This document shows positions 63,384 to 64,000 of a stretch of DNA of 64,000 nucleotides, piece by piece. Under the pieces are notes generated by a model. The model ran no database searches. It saw only the letters and a program-made list of their open reading frames with translations, and was not told the origin of the DNA. Position 1 is the first letter of the stretch. Each line of letters starts with the position of its first letter. A program made the position numbers and the translations under genes. The DNA comes from Phycisphaerales bacterium. Its GTDB lineage: Bacteria > Planctomycetota > Phycisphaerae > UBA1845. The stretch spans positions 186,001 through 250,000 of the forward strand of contig JACKHG010000004.1 in assembly GCA_020639115.1 (NCBI GenBank), given 5' to 3'.

Positions 63384-64000
63384 TTGCAACGCATCTTGGG
63401 ACTTTTCGGCGCGCTGGTGGTCGCGGTCGTGCTTCTGACTGCGGCGGGTACGTGGGCGCAGGAGGCGGGCGCGGAGCCGGCGGCGGCCACGAGCCGGGTG
63501 TTCGACCATTACGTGGTGAACGGCGGGTGGATCACCCTGTTCGTGCTGATTCCGCTCTCGATCGCGACGGTGGCGCTCTCGGTGGAGCACATCATCACGA
63601 TCCGGCAGAGCCGGGTGGTGCCGGCGGAGACGCTGCACCGGTTGCGCAACGAGCTGGACGCGCGGCGTTACGACGAGGTGGTGCGCATCACCGCAGAGGA
63701 CAGCAGCGTGCTGGCAGCGACGATCCGCAGCGGGCTGGCCCAGGCGGGCAACGGCGCGGAGGCCATGCAGCGGGCGATGTACGACACGGTCGAGCAGGCG
63801 GCGGGCCGCTTGATGCGGAAAATCGAATACCTCAACGTGATCGGCAACGTGAGCCCGATGATCGGGCTGTTCGGCACGGTGGTGGGCATGATCGGGCTGT
63901 TCGCGTCGATCGGTGAGGCTGGGGGCATTCCTGAGCCAGCGAAGATCGCGGACGACATTTCGGTGGCGCTGGTGACGACGTTCTGGGGGCTGCTGATCGC
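63384..64000 (+). CDS. ExbB/TolQ/MotA-family proton channel, cut by window edge
   Basis: The first 205 codons of an ExbB/TolQ-type protein, read from TTG 63384 with AGGAG 7 bases upstream. A signal-like segment (LQRILGLFGALVVAVVLLTAAGTWAQE) precedes the first channel helix (GGWITLFVLIPLSIATVALSVEHII). A cytoplasmic helical stretch and the conserved hairpin IEYLNVIGNVSPMIGLFGTVVGMIGLFASIG follow. These proteins harness the proton gradient for envelope work with an ExbD/TolR partner, probably encoded just beyond the edge. Confidence 0.92.
   Translation, partial: MQRILGLFGALVVAVVLLTAAGTWAQEAGAEPAAATSRVFDHYVVNGGWITLFVLIPLSIATVALSVEHIITIRQSRVVPAETLHRLRNELDARRYDEVVRITAEDSSVLAATIRSGLAQAGNGAEAMQRAMYDTVEQAAGRLMRKIEYLNVIGNVSPMIGLFGTVVGMIGLFASIGEAGGIPEPAKIADDISVALVTTFWGLLI

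Overview
This is a GC-rich chromosomal window that looks like it comes from a Planctomycetota bacterium, probably near Phycisphaerae. That placement is inferred from gene style, not from a marker gene. The signs are: ECF sigma factors paired with very large Ser/Thr kinases, several membrane proteins with a C-x2-CGY...G-x-P...CPECG zinc ribbon, a large Cys-rich secreted protein ending in a dockerin-like 'CGDLNRDG' module, YfbK-type von Willebrand proteins, and many short intergenic repeats. No rRNA, tRNA or CRISPR array was found.

Layout. 1-8 kb: the edge of an IS4-family insertion sequence, uvrA, a periplasmic S41 protease and a trifunctional Ada repair protein. 8-16 kb: a C45-type Ntn hydrolase, an ECF sigma factor translationally coupled to an anti-sigma-like/vWA membrane protein, three zinc-ribbon proteins and Mn-type superoxide dismutase. 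16-30 kb: a dense signalling region. A response regulator, hybrid histidine kinase, unknown protein and sigma factor run leftward; a CHASE2 Ser/Thr kinase diverges from them. Two micro-ORFs, mtnA and three small secreted proteins follow, then an ECF sigma factor, a WD40 Ser/Thr kinase carrying an anti-sigma zinc motif, and a LuxR-type regulator. 30-36 kb: a MacAB-like export operon, a Yip1 protein and a GspA/GspB pair. 36-39 kb: selD, whose own message carries an in-frame UGA (selenocysteine), then an ATP-grasp ligase and a GNAT acetyltransferase. 39-44 kb: ArsR/SRPBCC pair, dtd, a WYL regulator, membrane proteins and a TIM-barrel sugar isomerase-like protein.

44-54 kb: a RelE/XRE toxin-antitoxin locus, an acyl-CoA dehydrogenase-like protein, a MazG-like protein, an FHA-GAF-PP2C phosphatase, and a large dockerin-tailed Cys-rich/LamG gene broken by clustered frameshifts. 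54-64 kb: a methyltransferase, an RDD protein, a beta-carbonic anhydrase fused to a methyl-accepting chemotaxis receptor, peptidase E, and a vWA/TPR/ExbB-TolQ operon running off the right edge.

The most unusual items are: (1) the carbonic anhydrase-chemoreceptor fusion at 55593-58202; (2) a dispersed 20-nt hairpin family whose inner base pairs co-vary between GUAA- and GCAA-capped forms with tandem G.A mismatches, three copies of which flank selD; (3) the selenocysteine-encoded SelD; (4) the sigma-factor/receptor-kinase module in which the kinase itself carries an HxxxCxxC anti-sigma motif.
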